Positions 48,569 to 56,817 of a DNA stretch of 64,000 nucleotides are shown one piece after another. Below the pieces are notes generated by a model. That model ran no database searches, was not told the DNA's origin, and saw only the letters and a list, made by a program, of their open reading frames with translations. The stretch lies in NCBI GenBank assembly GCA_000430305.1, contig ASZZ01000002.1, forward strand, positions 96,104 through 160,103, read 5' to 3'. A program made the position numbers and the translations under genes. The DNA is from Streptococcus mitis 17/34 (GTDB taxonomy: Bacteria > Bacillota > Bacilli > Lactobacillales > Streptococcaceae). Within the stretch, counting starts at the first letter, position 1, and every line of letters begins with the position of its first letter.

Positions 48569-51298
48569 ATGAGAATTGATCAACGAATTATGCGTTTTGG
48601 TATAAAAAAATTAAGTATCGGAGTTGTATCTGTTGCAGTTGGATTTGCTTTTTTAGCACCGACAGGAATTTCTGCCAATGAAGGAAGTCCAGTTTTGAAA
48701 AATGAAACTCCTTTAGTAGTAAATGTAACGGATAGTCCGACAAAACTAGAAAATACTGATAAAAAACAGGAAACACCTCTTATAGAGGAAAGGGCAGAAG
48801 TTATCCAACCAGCTCCAGAAACAAAAGAAGTCCTTAAAAATCACAAGGAAGAAAAACTAGAATCTAATAAAACAGAGCCTGCTCTAGTTCCTGAGGACGT
48901 TAATAAAGAGGAAAATGTAAAGGATGAGGCTATAACTTCTCGTCCTGTGACAGCAGAAGATCTTTTGAAAATCTCAAAAGGAGAACTGCACTCAGAAAAT
49001 GATTTACTTGACAATTCTCTTTATGGTGGAAAAGTCCTTGATTTAGAAGGTGATGATGATCAGGATGGTATCAAAAATAAGGATGAACTTTATGTTTATC
49101 ATAAAGATGGTAAGGACTATTTGGGATATAATAGTCATCCATTACTAGCAGACAGTGATGGAGATGGATTAGCAGATGGGGAAGATGATAATAAGAAACA
49201 ATGGTATGTTACAGATCGAGACGCTCTTCTCTTTATGGAGTTGTCCTATCGTGATGATGACTATATCGAAAAAATTCTAGATCATAAGAATCCATTTCCG
49301 AGTCTCTATTTGAATCGTCAAGAATATAAGATGATGCACAATGAGTTAGCCCCGTTTTGGAAGATGAAAAAAGCTTACCATACAGCTAGTGGTTTGGATG
49401 CTTATCTATTTGAAACAAAGAGTGATCTTCCTTATTTAAAAGACAATACTGTTCAAATGTTGGCTATACGTGGAACAAGACTGAATGATGCGAAAGATTT
49501 AAGTACAGATTTTGTTTTGTTTGGAGGAAATAAACCTGCACAAGCGGATGATATTCGTAATGTTGTAAAAGAATTGGCGCAGGATTCCAGCATTACCAAT
49601 CTGTATATGACAGGCCATTCTTTAGGAGGATATCTAGCTCAAATAGCAGCGGTTGAAGCCTATCAGAAATATCCTACTTTTTATAATAATGTTTTGAAAA
49701 AAGTGACAACATTTAATGCGCCTAAGGTCATTACTTCAAGAACAATCTGGAATGCCCAAAATGGTTTCTGGGATGTAGGATTAGAAAGTCGGAAGCTTGC
49801 TGTAAATGGAAAAATTAAACATTATGTAGTGGATAATGACAATGTGGTTACATCTGTGCTACAAAATGATAGTGATGTTGTGACATCTACAGGAAGTGCC
49901 AATGTTAAACACCGTTCGCGTGGCTATTTTGAAAGTCGCATGAATGATATTCCAAACTTTAATATTGGAAAACGAACAACATTGGACAAGCAGGGTTACC
50001 GTGATCCAAAACTAGAAAAAATTTCTTTCTTTAAGAAACAACAAGTCCCTCTGTCATCTAGTCAACCAAGCGCTGAACCTCTTGAAAATATAGCTCTAGG
50101 GAAACGAGTAACTCAAAGTTCGACAGCTTTTGGAGGAGATGCTAGAAGAGCAGTTGATGGGAAATTAGATGGAAATTACGGACATAATTCTGTCACTCAT
50201 ACAGATTTTCAATCAAAACCTTGGTGGCAAGTCGATTTAGATAAGGAAGAAACGATTCGCCAGATTAATATTTACAACCGAACAGATGCTGCTCAAGATA
50301 GACTGACAAATTTTAATGTGATTCTTTTGGATAGTTCTGGAAAAGAAATTGAAAGAAAGCGCATTGCATACTTGCGAGATAGTTCCGCTCAGATTTCAAT
50401 TGATTATAAGAAAGCTCGTTTTGTACGCATCGAGTTAGATGGATATAACGCTCTCAGTCTTGCAGAAGTCCAAGTATATCGTGCTGAGAATATCGCTTGG
50501 AAAAAACAAGCTAAGCAAAGTTCTACTGATTTTGGTGGAGATGCTAGTCGTGCCTTGGATGGCAATACCAATAGTAGTTATAGCCAGCAATCAATTACCC
50601 ATACAAAATTTGAAAACCAGCCTTGGTGGGAAGTTGATTTAGGTCGTACAGAACAGGTAGGACTTGTTCGCCTTCATAACCGTGGGGATGGAGAACTTTC
50701 TAAACGTCTGTCAGACTTTGATGTGATTTTATATGATGAAAAAGGGACAGAAGTTGCTAGACAATATGTTTCTCGTTTAGAAGGAAGCAGTTTAGATCTC
50801 CAGTTGAATGGTAAACTAGGTCGCCGTGTTCGCATTCAATTGCGTCAAAAAAATCAAGCTCTCAGCCTTGCAGAAGTAGAAGTTTTTCGATTTGTAGCTA
50901 AAAATAATGTAACTACGCAAGCTTCTAAGCCTGTACAACTGTTAAACTACACTCCTGTAAAAGATAAAACCCTAACTATTCAACATAGTGGTGCTTATAT
51001 TGCACGTTATTCAATATCGTGGGAAGAAGTTACAGTAGATAAAAATGGGCAATCAGTTGTCCGAAGTCGTTCTTGGGAAGGGAATGGGCGCAATCAGACC
51101 GCAGGTTCTATCCTCAATCTCCAAATTAAGTCTAATATGCGTAATCTTCGAATTAAGATTGAGAAAAGAACAGGTCTTATCTGGAATAGATGGCAAACAA
51201 TCTATGATAACAGACCTCTCCTGGCCCAACCGCATCGAAAAATTACTCACTGGGGAACAACATTGAATTCTAAGGTGAGTGACGATGATGTCTTGTAA
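48569..51298 (+). CDS. Secreted lipase-discoidin-CDC domain 4 chimera
   Basis: A 909-residue exported protein. Residues 1-36 are a YSIRK-like signal (RFGIKKLSIGVVSVAVGFAFL). About 37-125 is a charged linker. About 155-210 is an Asp-rich Ca-binding segment (DDDQDGIKNKDEL, DSDGDGLADGEDD). About 215-460 is a class-3 lipase: oxyanion IRGT (300-303), GHSLGG with Ser351, Asp424, and a candidate His448. Two discoidin/F5-8C domains follow (about 505-638 and 640-773; QSSTAFGGDARRAVDG, PWWQVDL, SLAEVQVY). Residues about 800-905 resemble domain 4 of cholesterol-dependent cytolysins: HSGAYIARYSISWEE, a degenerate undecapeptide 866-876 (KRTGLIWNRWQ), and WGTTL with Thr898-Leu899. No pore-forming core or LPXTG is present. 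Confidence 0.9.
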   Translation: MRIDQRIMRFGIKKLSIGVVSVAVGFAFLAPTGISANEGSPVLKNETPLVVNVTDSPTKLENTDKKQETPLIEERAEVIQPAPETKEVLKNHKEEKLESNKTEPALVPEDVNKEENVKDEAITSRPVTAEDLLKISKGELHSENDLLDNSLYGGKVLDLEGDDDQDGIKNKDELYVYHKDGKDYLGYNSHPLLADSDGDGLADGEDDNKKQWYVTDRDALLFMELSYRDDDYIEKILDHKNPFPSLYLNRQEYKMMHNELAPFWKMKKAYHTASGLDAYLFETKSDLPYLKDNTVQMLAIRGTRLNDAKDLSTDFVLFGGNKPAQADDIRNVVKELAQDSSITNLYMTGHSLGGYLAQIAAVEAYQKYPTFYNNVLKKVTTFNAPKVITSRTIWNAQNGFWDVGLESRKLAVNGKIKHYVVDNDNVVTSVLQNDSDVVTSTGSANVKHRSRGYFESRMNDIPNFNIGKRTTLDKQGYRDPKLEKISFFKKQQVPLSSSQPSAEPLENIALGKRVTQSSTAFGGDARRAVDGKLDGNYGHNSVTHTDFQSKPWWQVDLDKEETIRQINIYNRTDAAQDRLTNFNVILLDSSGKEIERKRIAYLRDSSAQISIDYKKARFVRIELDGYNALSLAEVQVYRAENIAWKKQAKQSSTDFGGDASRALDGNTNSSYSQQSITHTKFENQPWWEVDLGRTEQVGLVRLHNRGDGELSKRLSDFDVILYDEKGTEVARQYVSRLEGSSLDLQLNGKLGRRVRIQLRQKNQALSLAEVEVFRFVAKNNVTTQASKPVQLLNYTPVKDKTLTIQHSGAYIARYSISWEEVTVDKNGQSVVRSRSWEGNGRNQTAGSILNLQIKSNMRNLRIKIEKRTGLIWNRWQTIYDNRPLLAQPHRKITHWGTTLNSKVSDDDVL

Positions 51299-51372
51299 TC
51301 TGACGATACAATGACAGTTAGTTTGTCTAGTTTATAAGAACGCACTAGCTGATCTTGAACAGAACTCAGCTA

Positions 51373-51590
51373 GTTCTCTGAGAGAGAGAACAAAATTAAA
51401 CAGAAAGGTAGAGCGCGTGTTCTAATTTGAACACGAGCGGAAAGCTTTTCATAACAATAAAAGAAAGGAAGGGTAGTTCGGGTTTGAATTGAACCCGGGC
51501 TAGAGGCTTTGTAAAAAAGATAAATCCTCCTAGATGCCTTACATCTTTGTCGGATTTCCTATTTTTACTTTGTTCTCTGTCTCTATCCTG
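51373..51590 (+). ncRNA. Structured RNA unit A upstream of deoD
   Basis: It contains hairpin A1 (CGTGTTC-TAATTT-GAACACG, 51416-51435), hairpin A2 (CGGGTT...AACCCG with outer TAG/CTA, 51474-51502) and a compound hairpin A3 (AAATCC...GGATTT with inner AGATG/CATCT, 51522-51557) followed by CCTATTTTT. AGAGAACAAA near 51383 can also pair with TTTGTTCTCT near 51569. The stems keep pairing by compensatory changes between copies. The family is not recognised. Confidence 0.55.
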
Positions 51591-51597
51591 AATATAA

Positions 51598-51725
51598 AAA
51601 AAGAAAGGTAGAGCGTGTGTTTTGATTTGAACACAAGCGGAAAACTCGGAAAATAGATAATCTGACTGAGAAATCAGGATTTCTTGTCAGATTCCTAATT
51701 TTCAGTCGTTTTCTTCTCGCTCTTT
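51598..51725 (+). ncRNA. Structured RNA unit B upstream of deoD
   Basis: Bases 51602-51643 repeat unit A 51402-51443 at a spacing of exactly 200 bases, with four differences in 42. Two of these are a compensated pair (C-G to T-A) in hairpin B1 (TGTGTT...AACACA, 51616-51635). A compound hairpin follows (AATCTGAC...GTCAGATT with inner GAAAT/ATTTC, 51659-51693), then CCTAATTTT. deoD starts just after and has no evident ribosome binding site. Confidence 0.55.
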
Positions 51726-51737
51726 GTATCATAAATT

Positions 51738-52448
51738 ATGTCTATCCATATTGCTGCTAAGCAGGGTGAAATTGCTGATAAAATTCTTCTTCCTGGGGAT
51801 CCTCTTCGTGCGAAATTTATCGCTGAGAATTTTCTTGAAGATGCTGTTTGCTTTAACGAAGTTCGTAACATGTTTGGTTACACAGGTACTTACAAAGGTC
51901 ACCGTGTATCAGTCATGGGAACTGGGATGGGAATGCCATCTATTTCGATTTATGCGCGTGAGTTGATTGTTGACTATGGTGTGAAAAAATTGATCCGTGT
52001 GGGAACTGCGGGTTCTTTGAATGAAGATGTCCACGTCCGTGAATTGGTTTTGGCGCAGGCAGCTGCAACTAACTCAAACATCGTCCGTAATGACTGGCCA
52101 CAGTATGATTTTCCACAAATCGCTAGCTTTGATTTGCTTGATAAGGCCTACCATATCGCTAAAGAACTCGGTATGACAACCCACGTTGGGAACGTTTTAT
52201 CATCTGATGTCTTTTACTCAAACTACTTTGAAAAGAACATCGAACTTGGTAAATGGGGAGTCAAGGCTGTGGAAATGGAAGCAGCGGCTCTTTACTATCT
52301 GGCTGCCCAACACCATGTTGATGCTTTAGCTATTATGACTATTTCAGATAGTTTGGTTAATCCAGATGAAGATACAACTGCAGAAGAACGTCAAAACACC
52401 TTCACTGATATGATGAAGGTTGGTTTGGAAACATTGATTGCAGACTAA
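51738..52448 (+). CDS. deoD: Purine-nucleoside phosphorylase DeoD-type
   Basis: A 236-residue hexameric PNP acting on adenosine, inosine and deoxy forms. The start [26 protein letters not shown] carries the first phosphate site. [17 protein letters not shown] and [15 protein letters not shown] are family motifs, and [10 protein letters not shown] contains the catalytic Asp. The ATG at 51738 has no recognisable Shine-Dalgarno sequence, although the protein start is well conserved; the preceding structured RNA may matter. With punA it covers the full purine-nucleoside range. Confidence 0.94.
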   Translation: MSIHIAAKQGEIADKILLPGDPLRAKFIAENFLEDAVCFNEVRNMFGYTGTYKGHRVSVMGTGMGMPSISIYARELIVDYGVKKLIRVGTAGSLNEDVHVRELVLAQAAATNSNIVRNDWPQYDFPQIASFDLLDKAYHIAKELGMTTHVGNVLSSDVFYSNYFEKNIELGKWGVKAVEMEAAALYYLAAQHHVDALAIMTISDSLVNPDEDTTAEERQNTFTDMMKVGLETLIAD

Positions 52449-52677
52449 AGGTAGGCTATATTTAGAATGATTTCTCTTGTTCTCAAAATGATAACTATCA
52501 ACAATGAATCAATCCTGAAATAGGTAAGAATAAGGAAATTGAAGAAAGCCTAATTGTGTCAAAGGACCGAGACTAGTCAGTTTAATATCTAAATCATAAT
52601 CAAATAAAGTTGGAAGCCAAGTTGACAAGAAGTCAAGACTTTCAACTTTTTAACTTGAAAATTCCTAGGAGTACAAA

Positions 52678-53409
52678 ATGGATAAGATTAAACAATTACA
52701 AGGTATTATTGATCAAAGTCAGAGCATTGTCTTTTTCGGTGGTGCAGGGGTTTCTACAGAGTCTAATATTCCAGATTTTCGTAGTTCAGATGGTATATAT
52801 AGTCTGAAACTAGGTCGACATTTTACTGCCGAGCAACTGGTTTCACGCACTATGTTTGAGCGCTATCCAGAGGATTTTTTTGATTTCTACAAAAAGTATC
52901 TGGTCTATCCTGATGCCAAGCCGAATTTAGCACATGATTATCTAGCGTCGTTGGAAAAAACAGGTAAATTAAAGGCGATTGTGACGCAAAATATCGATAG
53001 TCTCCATGAAATGGCAGGATCTCAGAAAGTTTTGAAACTGCATGGTAGTGCAGATCGTAATTATTGTTTGGGCTGTCATCGCTTTTATGATTTGACTGCT
53101 TTTTTGGAACTTGAAGGTCCAGTTCCCTACTGCTTAGATTGTGGCAAGGTGGTTAAACCTGACGTGACCCTTTATGAGGAAGCGCTAGATATGGATGTAT
53201 TTAGTCGCGCAGCTCGAGCCATTCAGCAAGCAGATTTGTTGATCATTGGTGGAACTTCCTTAGTTGTTTACCCTGCAGCTAGCCTAATCAATTATTTTTC
53301 AGGGTCAGATCTTGTCGTTATCAACAAGTCCAGCACTCCTCAAGACAGCCAAGCTGATTTAGTTATCGAAGGTAAGATTGGAGAAGTTTTTTCTAAATTG
53401 AGACAATAA
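52678..53409 (+). CDS. NAD-dependent protein deacylase, sirtuin family
   Basis: A 243-residue Sir2-family deacetylase/deacylase. The NAD site is FFGGAGVSTESNIPDFRSSDGIY; TQNIDSLHEMAGSQ and LHGSADRNYC contain the catalytic His. The structural zinc is held by Cys-x-x-Cys pairs in NYCLGCHRFYD and YCLDCGKVVK. It lies about 230 bases after deoD, with its own leader (52449-52677) in which I see no other feature. A convergent hairpin terminator follows. Substrates are unknown. Confidence 0.94.
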   Translation: MDKIKQLQGIIDQSQSIVFFGGAGVSTESNIPDFRSSDGIYSLKLGRHFTAEQLVSRTMFERYPEDFFDFYKKYLVYPDAKPNLAHDYLASLEKTGKLKAIVTQNIDSLHEMAGSQKVLKLHGSADRNYCLGCHRFYDLTAFLELEGPVPYCLDCGKVVKPDVTLYEEALDMDVFSRAARAIQQADLLIIGGTSLVVYPAASLINYFSGSDLVVINKSSTPQDSQADLVIEGKIGEVFSKLRQ

Positions 53410-53450
53410 AAAACTGAAAGAAGTAGGATTATACTTCCTTCAGTTTTTTT
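53409..53450 (+). terminator. Terminator after the sirtuin gene
   Basis: AAACTGAA-GAAGTA pairs with TACTTC-TTCAGTTT and is followed by a T run. Confidence 0.85.
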
Positions 53451-53554
53451 GTATCACGAACTCAGAAACTATGAACAAGATTCTCTTCATTTCTAGGGGA
53501 ATTTTATTGTTGATTTATAAATTGCTCGAGTTATTTTTAATTGTTGAATAAAAG

Positions 53555-53595
53555 GAAAAAAGGAAGACTTTCTGGATGAAAAACTTCCTTTTTTA
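53555..53595. terminator. Bidirectional terminator, minus-strand gene end
   Basis: AAAAAAGGAAG and CTTCCTTTTTT form a perfect stem around an 18-base loop. It follows the FlaR-like gene on the minus strand. Confidence 0.75.
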
Positions 53596-53639
53596 GTCAA
53601 TCAGTGCATGCTGATTTTAATGAAATGCTACTCTATTGT

Positions 53640-54152
53640 TTACTTTTTTAAAGATCGCAAAAAACAATCAATCTCTGCTTGAGAATGGAGAATATGCATC
53701 TTTTCTGGGTAAGTATTGTTTAAGTATTGGTATCTATCCTTAGCATTTTTTGTTCGACCATCCCAGAGAATCCAACGAATAAATTCCCAGTTGAATTGCT
53801 CGGGGCATCCCTTAGCCATACTTTCTCTCACTTTTCCTCTGTATTTTAAATAGCGCTTAAAGGCTCTTAGCAAACAATTCCAAGCAGAGAAGTTTAAAAA
53901 GATGATCTGGTCAGCTTCGTCCATTCTTTCCTCATAACAACACCAAGAATAATTTCCGTCGATAACCCAAGATTCATTCTTTGTAAGAAAGTTTTTCATC
54001 TCGGTCAACATCCATTCGCGGTCACTATCTAGCCACCCTGGCTGAAATTGGAGTGTGTCCATATGAAGTTTTGGGATGGAGTAGTAGAGAGATAACTTTT
54101 CGGCTAGCGTTGACTTACCAGCACCAGAATATCCGATAATTGCGATTTTCAT
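53640..54152 (-). CDS. P-loop nucleotide kinase-like protein (FlaR/DNA topology modulation type)
   Basis: A 170-residue P-loop protein with Walker A GYSGAGKSTLAEKL at the N-terminus. YSIPKLHMDTLQFQPGW and WVIDGNYS are typical of adenylate-kinase-like proteins annotated as topology-modulation protein FlaR. The fold suggests nucleotide or small-molecule phosphorylation; the historical DNA-topology name is not evidence of that role. It lies before rpsT on the minus strand, in a separate unit: the rpsT terminator lies between them. Confidence 0.85.
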   Translation of the reverse strand: MKIAIIGYSGAGKSTLAEKLSLYYSIPKLHMDTLQFQPGWLDSDREWMLTEMKNFLTKNESWVIDGNYSWCCYEERMDEADQIIFLNFSAWNCLLRAFKRYLKYRGKVRESMAKGCPEQFNWEFIRWILWDGRTKNAKDRYQYLNNTYPEKMHILHSQAEIDCFLRSLKK

Positions 54153-54177
54153 TTTCTACCCTTTCCTATTTGGAGAC

Positions 54178-54206
54178 AAAAAAACAGCCTCTATGGACTG
54201 TTTCTT
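54178..54206 (-). terminator. Terminator after rpsT
   Basis: On the minus strand AACAG pairs with CTGTT across TCCATAGAGG, followed by a T run of at least five. Confidence 0.75.
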
Positions 54207-54441
54207 ATTTAGCAAGTTTAGCTGAAAGACGAGCTTTATCGCGGCTTGCTTTGTTTTTGTGAATCAAACCTTTAGTTTCTGCTTTATCGATAGCTGAGCT
54301 AGCAGCACGGAAAAGTTCTTCAGATGGGTTTGCTTCAAAAGCTTTGATAGCAGTACGCATAGCTGATTTTTGAGCTGAGTTCTTTTCGTTTTGTTTAACG
54401 TTCAATTCAGCGCGTTTGATAGCTGATTTAATGTTTGCCAA
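54205..54441 (-). CDS. rpsT: 30S ribosomal protein S20
   Basis: S20 binds 16S rRNA in the small subunit. The product has 78 residues, [16 protein letters not shown] after the initiator. The start is TTG (54439-54441), not the ATG 15 bases upstream, because that ATG contains the GGAGG ribosome binding site (ATGGAGGTAAGAACA then TTG). This rare start codon is typical for rpsT in several bacteria and may limit its translation. It has its own promoter within the gap after coaA. Confidence 0.95.
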
Positions 54442-54472
54442 TGTTCTTACCTCCATATTTACTAACTATACC

Positions 54473-54501
54473 ATTATATCTGAAAACTGACGTTTTGACA
54501 A
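54473..54501 (-). promoter_or_regulatory. Promoter of rpsT
   Basis: On the minus strand TTGTCA (54496-54501) and TATAAT (54473-54478) are 17 bases apart, between coaA and rpsT. Confidence 0.7.
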
Positions 54502-54508
54502 GGGAAAA

Positions 54509-55429
54509 TTACTTTTTTAAGTAAATTTCATCGATTTCATGGTTCTTTGTTTTATGCAGAATCACTTCTGCACGATTTCTGGTTGGTTCAATATAATTTT
54601 GTAGATTTGTGAGATTGATACTAGTCCAGACTTGATGGGCAAAGGATTCCACTTCCCCGATTGGCATTTGAGTAAAAGGATAATAGTAGCTATCAGGGTC
54701 GTTTTGGGCTAGGCTCAGGATTTTCAAGAAACGGTCTAGATACCAACTCTCGATGTCATCAACTGAAGCATCAACATAGATGGAAAAGTCAAAGAAGTCA
54801 GTAATATAGAGACGCTCGTTTTGTGGATTTTGAAAGACGTTAATCCCCTCGACAATCACAAAGTCAGCAGCTTTTACTCGTTGTTTTGCTTCAGGGACGA
54901 TGTCATAGACCTCATGAGAGTAGACAGGAATATCCACATCTTGTCCATTTTTAATGCGATCCAAGAAGTTGAGAAGGGCTTCCATATCATAGCTTTCAGG
55001 AAATCCCTTGCGATTTAAAATCCCTTGCTCAGTCAAGGTCTGGTTGGGATAGAGAAAGCCATCAGTTGTTACCAACTCAACCGTAGCATCTGTAAGGGTA
55101 CGGGACAGTAGGATTTGAAGTAGGCGACTGGTTGTGGATTTTCCAACGGCAACACTACCAGAAACACCAATAATAAAAGGTTGGGATTTGCTTTCACGTT
55201 GAAGGAAAATTCCTTTTGAAAAGGCCAAATCATCCTTGGTACGCTTATAAATCTGAATGAGGTGTGCTAGTGGAAGATAGACATCTGTAACATCTTGTAG
55301 GCTAATCTGGTCATTAAAACTCTTGATGGATTCTAATTCCTCTTCTGTCAAAGGAGGTGTTGTTTTGCGATGTAAGGATTGCCAAGTCTGGCGGCTGATT
55401 TTTTCAAAATGTAAAAATTCGTTGGTCAT
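54509..55429 (-). CDS. coaA: Pantothenate kinase (type I)
   Basis: It carries out the first step of coenzyme A synthesis. It has 306 residues and is of the type I (PanK-I, CoaA) family. Walker A is [17 protein letters not shown], and [12 protein letters not shown] and VVEGINVFQ are conserved. [18 protein letters not shown] is the typical C-terminal region. Streptococci commonly use this type, which is feedback-inhibited by CoA. It is transcribed on the minus strand ahead of rpsT. Confidence 0.95.
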   Translation of the reverse strand: MTNEFLHFEKISRQTWQSLHRKTTPPLTEEELESIKSFNDQISLQDVTDVYLPLAHLIQIYKRTKDDLAFSKGIFLQRESKSQPFIIGVSGSVAVGKSTTSRLLQILLSRTLTDATVELVTTDGFLYPNQTLTEQGILNRKGFPESYDMEALLNFLDRIKNGQDVDIPVYSHEVYDIVPEAKQRVKAADFVIVEGINVFQNPQNERLYITDFFDFSIYVDASVDDIESWYLDRFLKILSLAQNDPDSYYYPFTQMPIGEVESFAHQVWTSINLTNLQNYIEPTRNRAEVILHKTKNHEIDEIYLKK

Positions 55430-55619
55430 TTATTTTCCCCTAGATATTTTGTCTATCATACCATAAAAAGCTAAAAAAATAAAGCGGTTTCTTGATGATA
55501 GTAAGCCAATATCGTATAATAGAGGTTGACCAATTTATTGATGAAGTAGGAGCTACTTTCTCCTGACTTATAAGCTAATAAAGGGGGCTTTGGGATTTAC
55601 AACTTATAGGAGGTGTGTC

Positions 55620-56024
55620 ATGAAAATCTTAAAACCTTATATATTGGAACTCTGTTTTATTTTAAGTTTTGCCTTACCTTTTATAAAAGGGGTCAATGCG
55701 GATAATGGTAGACGCTTTGTGGAAATCTATTACGGTTTTACTTTTTTGATGGAACACGCCATTTTAACAGTTGGCTTTATCTGTTCGCTCTTGATTGTTC
55801 AGTTGCTAAAAAAACGATGGACGAAATGGCTTGCTGCTGGAAGTTATCTATTTTTGATTTTGTGGATTGCTACAGAAGGGTATCTCTTCCGTATGTCATT
55901 AGAAGATTTGATACGACTTTGGACAAGTTTGGAAATTCTGACACAAACTTATCAGTTGGGATTTTATCTAAACATTTTGTTGGGAATTTTGTTGATAATA
56001 AAGTATTTTAAGGTTAAGCAATAG
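55620..56024 (+). CDS. Small hypothetical membrane protein
   Basis: A 134-residue protein with four hydrophobic segments (about 7-23, 39-62, 69-87 and 112-128). ATG 55620 (MKILKPYILELCFILSF) is preceded by AGGAGG; the longer frame upstream lacks such a site. I do not recognise the family. The preceding gap (55430-55619) holds a T-rich promoter-like region (TATAAT at about 55516) and no gene. The following 205 bases (56025-56229) contain nothing I can support other than a leader for the next gene. Confidence 0.75.
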   Translation: MKILKPYILELCFILSFALPFIKGVNADNGRRFVEIYYGFTFLMEHAILTVGFICSLLIVQLLKKRWTKWLAAGSYLFLILWIATEGYLFRMSLEDLIRLWTSLEILTQTYQLGFYLNILLGILLIIKYFKVKQ

Positions 56025-56229
56025 TAATGAAAATGCGACTGATTATAGACATTAAATTTATTGTCTTATCCTGACTATGATATTTTTAGTTCTAAATTCC
56101 TTATTATTTATAAGTGTTGAAATAGATTGAAGAAAAGGTTCTCTTGACTAGCTTTCTTCACTCTTTTTCGTTTTATTATCAATTTGTAAACGATTTACAA
56201 TTTAAGGCAAATTATGGTAAAATAGTGTC

Positions 56230-56817
56230 ATGAGTAAAATGTATTATGCAGAAAATCCTGACGCTGCTCACGATATTCATGAGTTGAGAGTGGAGTTGTT
56301 GGGAGAAAAAATGACCTTTTTGACGGATGCGGGTGTTTTTAGCAAGAAAATGGTTGACTTTGGAAGTCAACTCTTGCTCAAGTGTCTAGAGGTCAACCAA
56401 GGAGAAACTGTCCTTGATGTAGGCTGTGGTTACGGGCCTTTGGGCTTGTCTTTGGCTAAGGCTTATGGAGTTCAGGCGACCATGGTCGATATTAATAATC
56501 GTGCCTTGGATTTAGCGCGACAAAATGCTGAACGAAATAAAATAGAAGCGACGATTTTCCAGTCTAACATCTATGAACAAGTTGAAGGGAATTTTGACCA
56601 CGTCATTTCTAATCCTCCTATCCGTGCGGGCAAGCAAGTGGTTCATGAAATCATTGAGAAAAGTAAAGATTTCTTGGAAACTGGTGGAGATTTAACAATC
56701 GTTATTCAGAAAAAACAAGCCCCAAGTGCTAAGTCCAAGATGGAGGAAGTGTTTGGCAATTGTGAAATCGTCAAAAAAGATAAGGGATACTATATCCTTA
56801 GAAGTGTGAACGAATGA
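56230..56817 (+). CDS. RsmC-like class I methyltransferase
   Basis: A 195-residue SAM-dependent methyltransferase. Motif I is VLDVGCGYGPLGLSLA, and the catalytic NPPY-like motif IV is SNPPIRAG. This is characteristic of RsmC/RsmD-type 16S rRNA guanine-N2 methyltransferases, of which this is the short single-domain form. The ATG overlaps no upstream gene. Its stop overlaps the pdp start (ATGA), so it heads the pdp-deoC-cdd-pnrA run. The link to nucleoside salvage is positional. Confidence 0.88.
   Translation: MSKMYYAENPDAAHDIHELRVELLGEKMTFLTDAGVFSKKMVDFGSQLLLKCLEVNQGETVLDVGCGYGPLGLSLAKAYGVQATMVDINNRALDLARQNAERNKIEATIFQSNIYEQVEGNFDHVISNPPIRAGKQVVHEIIEKSKDFLETGGDLTIVIQKKQAPSAKSKMEEVFGNCEIVKKDKGYYILRSVNE

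Noticed and set aside
48569-51298. A complete cholesterol-dependent cytolysin
   Set aside because: Only the domain 4 region is present; the beta-sheet and transmembrane-hairpin domains 1-3 are missing, replaced by lipase and lectin-like domains.
51470-51505. A T-arm-like string (GTTCGGG...CCCGGGC) suggesting a tRNA
   Set aside because: No acceptor, D or anticodon stems surround it, and the arm is one of a set of related hairpins.
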